NCBI GenBank assembly: GCA_035489015.1
Contig: DATHKR010000111.1
Location: 21,894-85,893, forward strand
DNA length: 64,000 nt
Reading direction: 5' to 3'
From: DATFRY01 sp035489015
Lineage (GTDB): Bacteria > Myxococcota_A > Polyangia > Haliangiales > Haliangiaceae
The position numbers and the translations under genes were made by a program. The notes under the pieces were generated by a model. The model was not told the DNA's origin. It saw nothing but the letters and a program-made list of their open reading frames with translations, and ran no database searches. Shown piece after piece: positions 63,155 through 64,000 of the stretch; within the stretch, counting starts at the first letter, position 1; the number at the start of each line of letters is the position of its first letter.

Positions 63155-63976
63155 ATGAAGATCCAGCTCGGGAGCCTGTCAGGTGTTGTTCTGCTCGTGG
63201 CGGCAGCTTGCGATGTCGAGGCGATCCCCGACGGCGAGGCCGACTTCGACGGTGGAATCGAAGAGTTCTCGGCGGCGCTGTCGGTGGGTCCGACGAAGCT
63301 TTCGAACAGTGCCCCGACCGGGCTGGTCGCGGCGGCGGACTTTCTCTACTGGACCTCGCAGGAGATCGATGCAGCAGGGCCGGACTCGGCCAGCGTCTGG
63401 CGGGGCAGCACGAACACCCATCCGGGCGCCGAGGGGCTCATCTATCGACAGCTCGGTGACTCGAACGAGACCAGCTTCTACGGCTTCGGGGAGGTCGCCC
63501 AGGTCAGCACCGCCGGTGGGTCGTTCACTTTCTTCGTCAACAACTACAGCGTCGATGGCTTCACCGGGGCCTACATTCTCCGGGTCCCCTCCGCGGGAGG
63601 TGGCGTGGCCGTCGTCGGCGCCAGCGACTATGTGGGCGACGGGCAGCTGGTGGCCGACGGGTCGAGCGTCTTCTGGTCGGATTGGTCGTCCATCTATCGC
63701 GCGCCCGCCGTGGCCGGGCCACAGGCAACTCTGGTCGGCGACTCGTCGCCGCTCCTCGCGCTGAGCGGGAGCCATGTCTACTACGGCGATGGGGCGACGA
63801 TCCGCCGGGTCGCCAAGGCCGGCGGTGCGAGCGAGACGGTCATCACCGCGCCGGATGCGATCACGGCGCTCTACGTGTTCGCCCCGACCAGCGCCTTCGG
63901 TGTCGCCTACTGGGGCGAGCAGGGTGGCGCGGTCCGCAGTCAGTCGGTCCTCGGCGGGCCGACCACGACGTACTAG
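63155..63976 (+). CDS. Beta-propeller-like lipoprotein
   Basis: The 273-residue protein has a lipoprotein signal (VVLLVAAAC, Cys near residue 19), a short acidic stretch and repeated blade-like units. Examples are ADFLYWTSQEID, GSSVFWSDWSSIYRAP, GSHVYYGDGATIRRVA and AFGVAYWGEQGGAVRSQ, each with a Tyr/Trp-rich strand followed by a variable strand. This is the pattern of YWTD-type propeller repeats seen in many myxobacterial secreted proteins of unknown role. Only four or five blades are visible, fewer than a closed ring, but the stop at 63976 appears genuine. AAGGAGAG precedes the ATG. Confidence 0.65.
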   Translation: MKIQLGSLSGVVLLVAAACDVEAIPDGEADFDGGIEEFSAALSVGPTKLSNSAPTGLVAAADFLYWTSQEIDAAGPDSASVWRGSTNTHPGAEGLIYRQLGDSNETSFYGFGEVAQVSTAGGSFTFFVNNYSVDGFTGAYILRVPSAGGGVAVVGASDYVGDGQLVADGSSVFWSDWSSIYRAPAVAGPQATLVGDSSPLLALSGSHVYYGDGATIRRVAKAGGASETVITAPDAITALYVFAPTSAFGVAYWGEQGGAVRSQSVLGGPTTTY

Positions 63977-64000
63977 GAGCCCACCGCGGGTCGAGCCGTG

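Overview
The window is very GC-rich DNA with strong G/C at third codon positions. Its gene content points to a myxobacterium or a close relative: Hanks-type Ser/Thr kinases fused to ATPase or TPR-like regions, a roadblock-like protein, many lipoproteins, an ADYC-domain lipoprotein, a sigma-54 activator and a Wzx/Wzy-type exopolysaccharide locus with two Wzz-like proteins. I saw no rRNA, tRNA, IS element or CRISPR array. The taxonomic placement is inferred from gene content only.

Layout. 1-14,800: a CBS-pair protein, a divergent sigma-54 response regulator and orphan histidine kinase, an AgmX-like protein, an operon of two acyl-CoA dehydrogenases plus chorismate mutase/prephenate dehydrogenase, a degenerate GpsA-like protein, a large kinase-ATPase regulator, and small membrane, roadblock and lipoprotein genes. 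14,918-38,605: an exopolysaccharide (EPS) locus. It holds an outer-membrane barrel, an acetyltransferase, a BY-kinase-like ATPase, two Wzz proteins, a DUF4091 lipoprotein, two GT4 glycosyltransferases, a priming sugar transferase, Wzx, a short Wza-type OPX and a Wzy/ligase. Interspersed are regulators (Ser/Thr kinase, ECF sigma, STAS and RsbW-like proteins) and an unusual pair, a carrier protein with a seryl-tRNA-synthetase-like amino acid:[carrier protein] ligase.

38,652-42,465: a small Cys-rich lipoprotein, KDPG aldolase, two tandem DsbA-like lipoproteins and cysteine synthase. The first DsbA copy has an in-frame TGA exactly where its twin has the first Cys of the CPHC active site. Reading continues to the same length (273 residues) with high conservation past the TGA. 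A perfect 8-bp hairpin with a 5-nt loop beginning AG lies 18 nt downstream of the TGA, as expected of a bacterial SECIS. I read it as a selenocysteine (UPHC) DsbA-like lipoprotein sitting beside its Cys paralogue. This is the most striking object in the window.

42,550-50,125: a putative metalloprotease lipoprotein, an M16 peptidase pair (catalytic and non-catalytic), a SpoIIE-type phosphatase, an EEP nuclease, and a MarR-SRPBCC-GST operon with a double palindrome at its promoter. 50,248-61,371: a four-gene Wadjet/MksBEFG-like plasmid-defence operon (JetA-B-C-D order, minus strand), a divergent hypothetical gene, and decayed defence-island remnants (a RAMA-like fragment and an N-terminally truncated subtilisin). 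61,688-64,000: a serine beta-lactamase-like lipoprotein and a beta-propeller-like lipoprotein.
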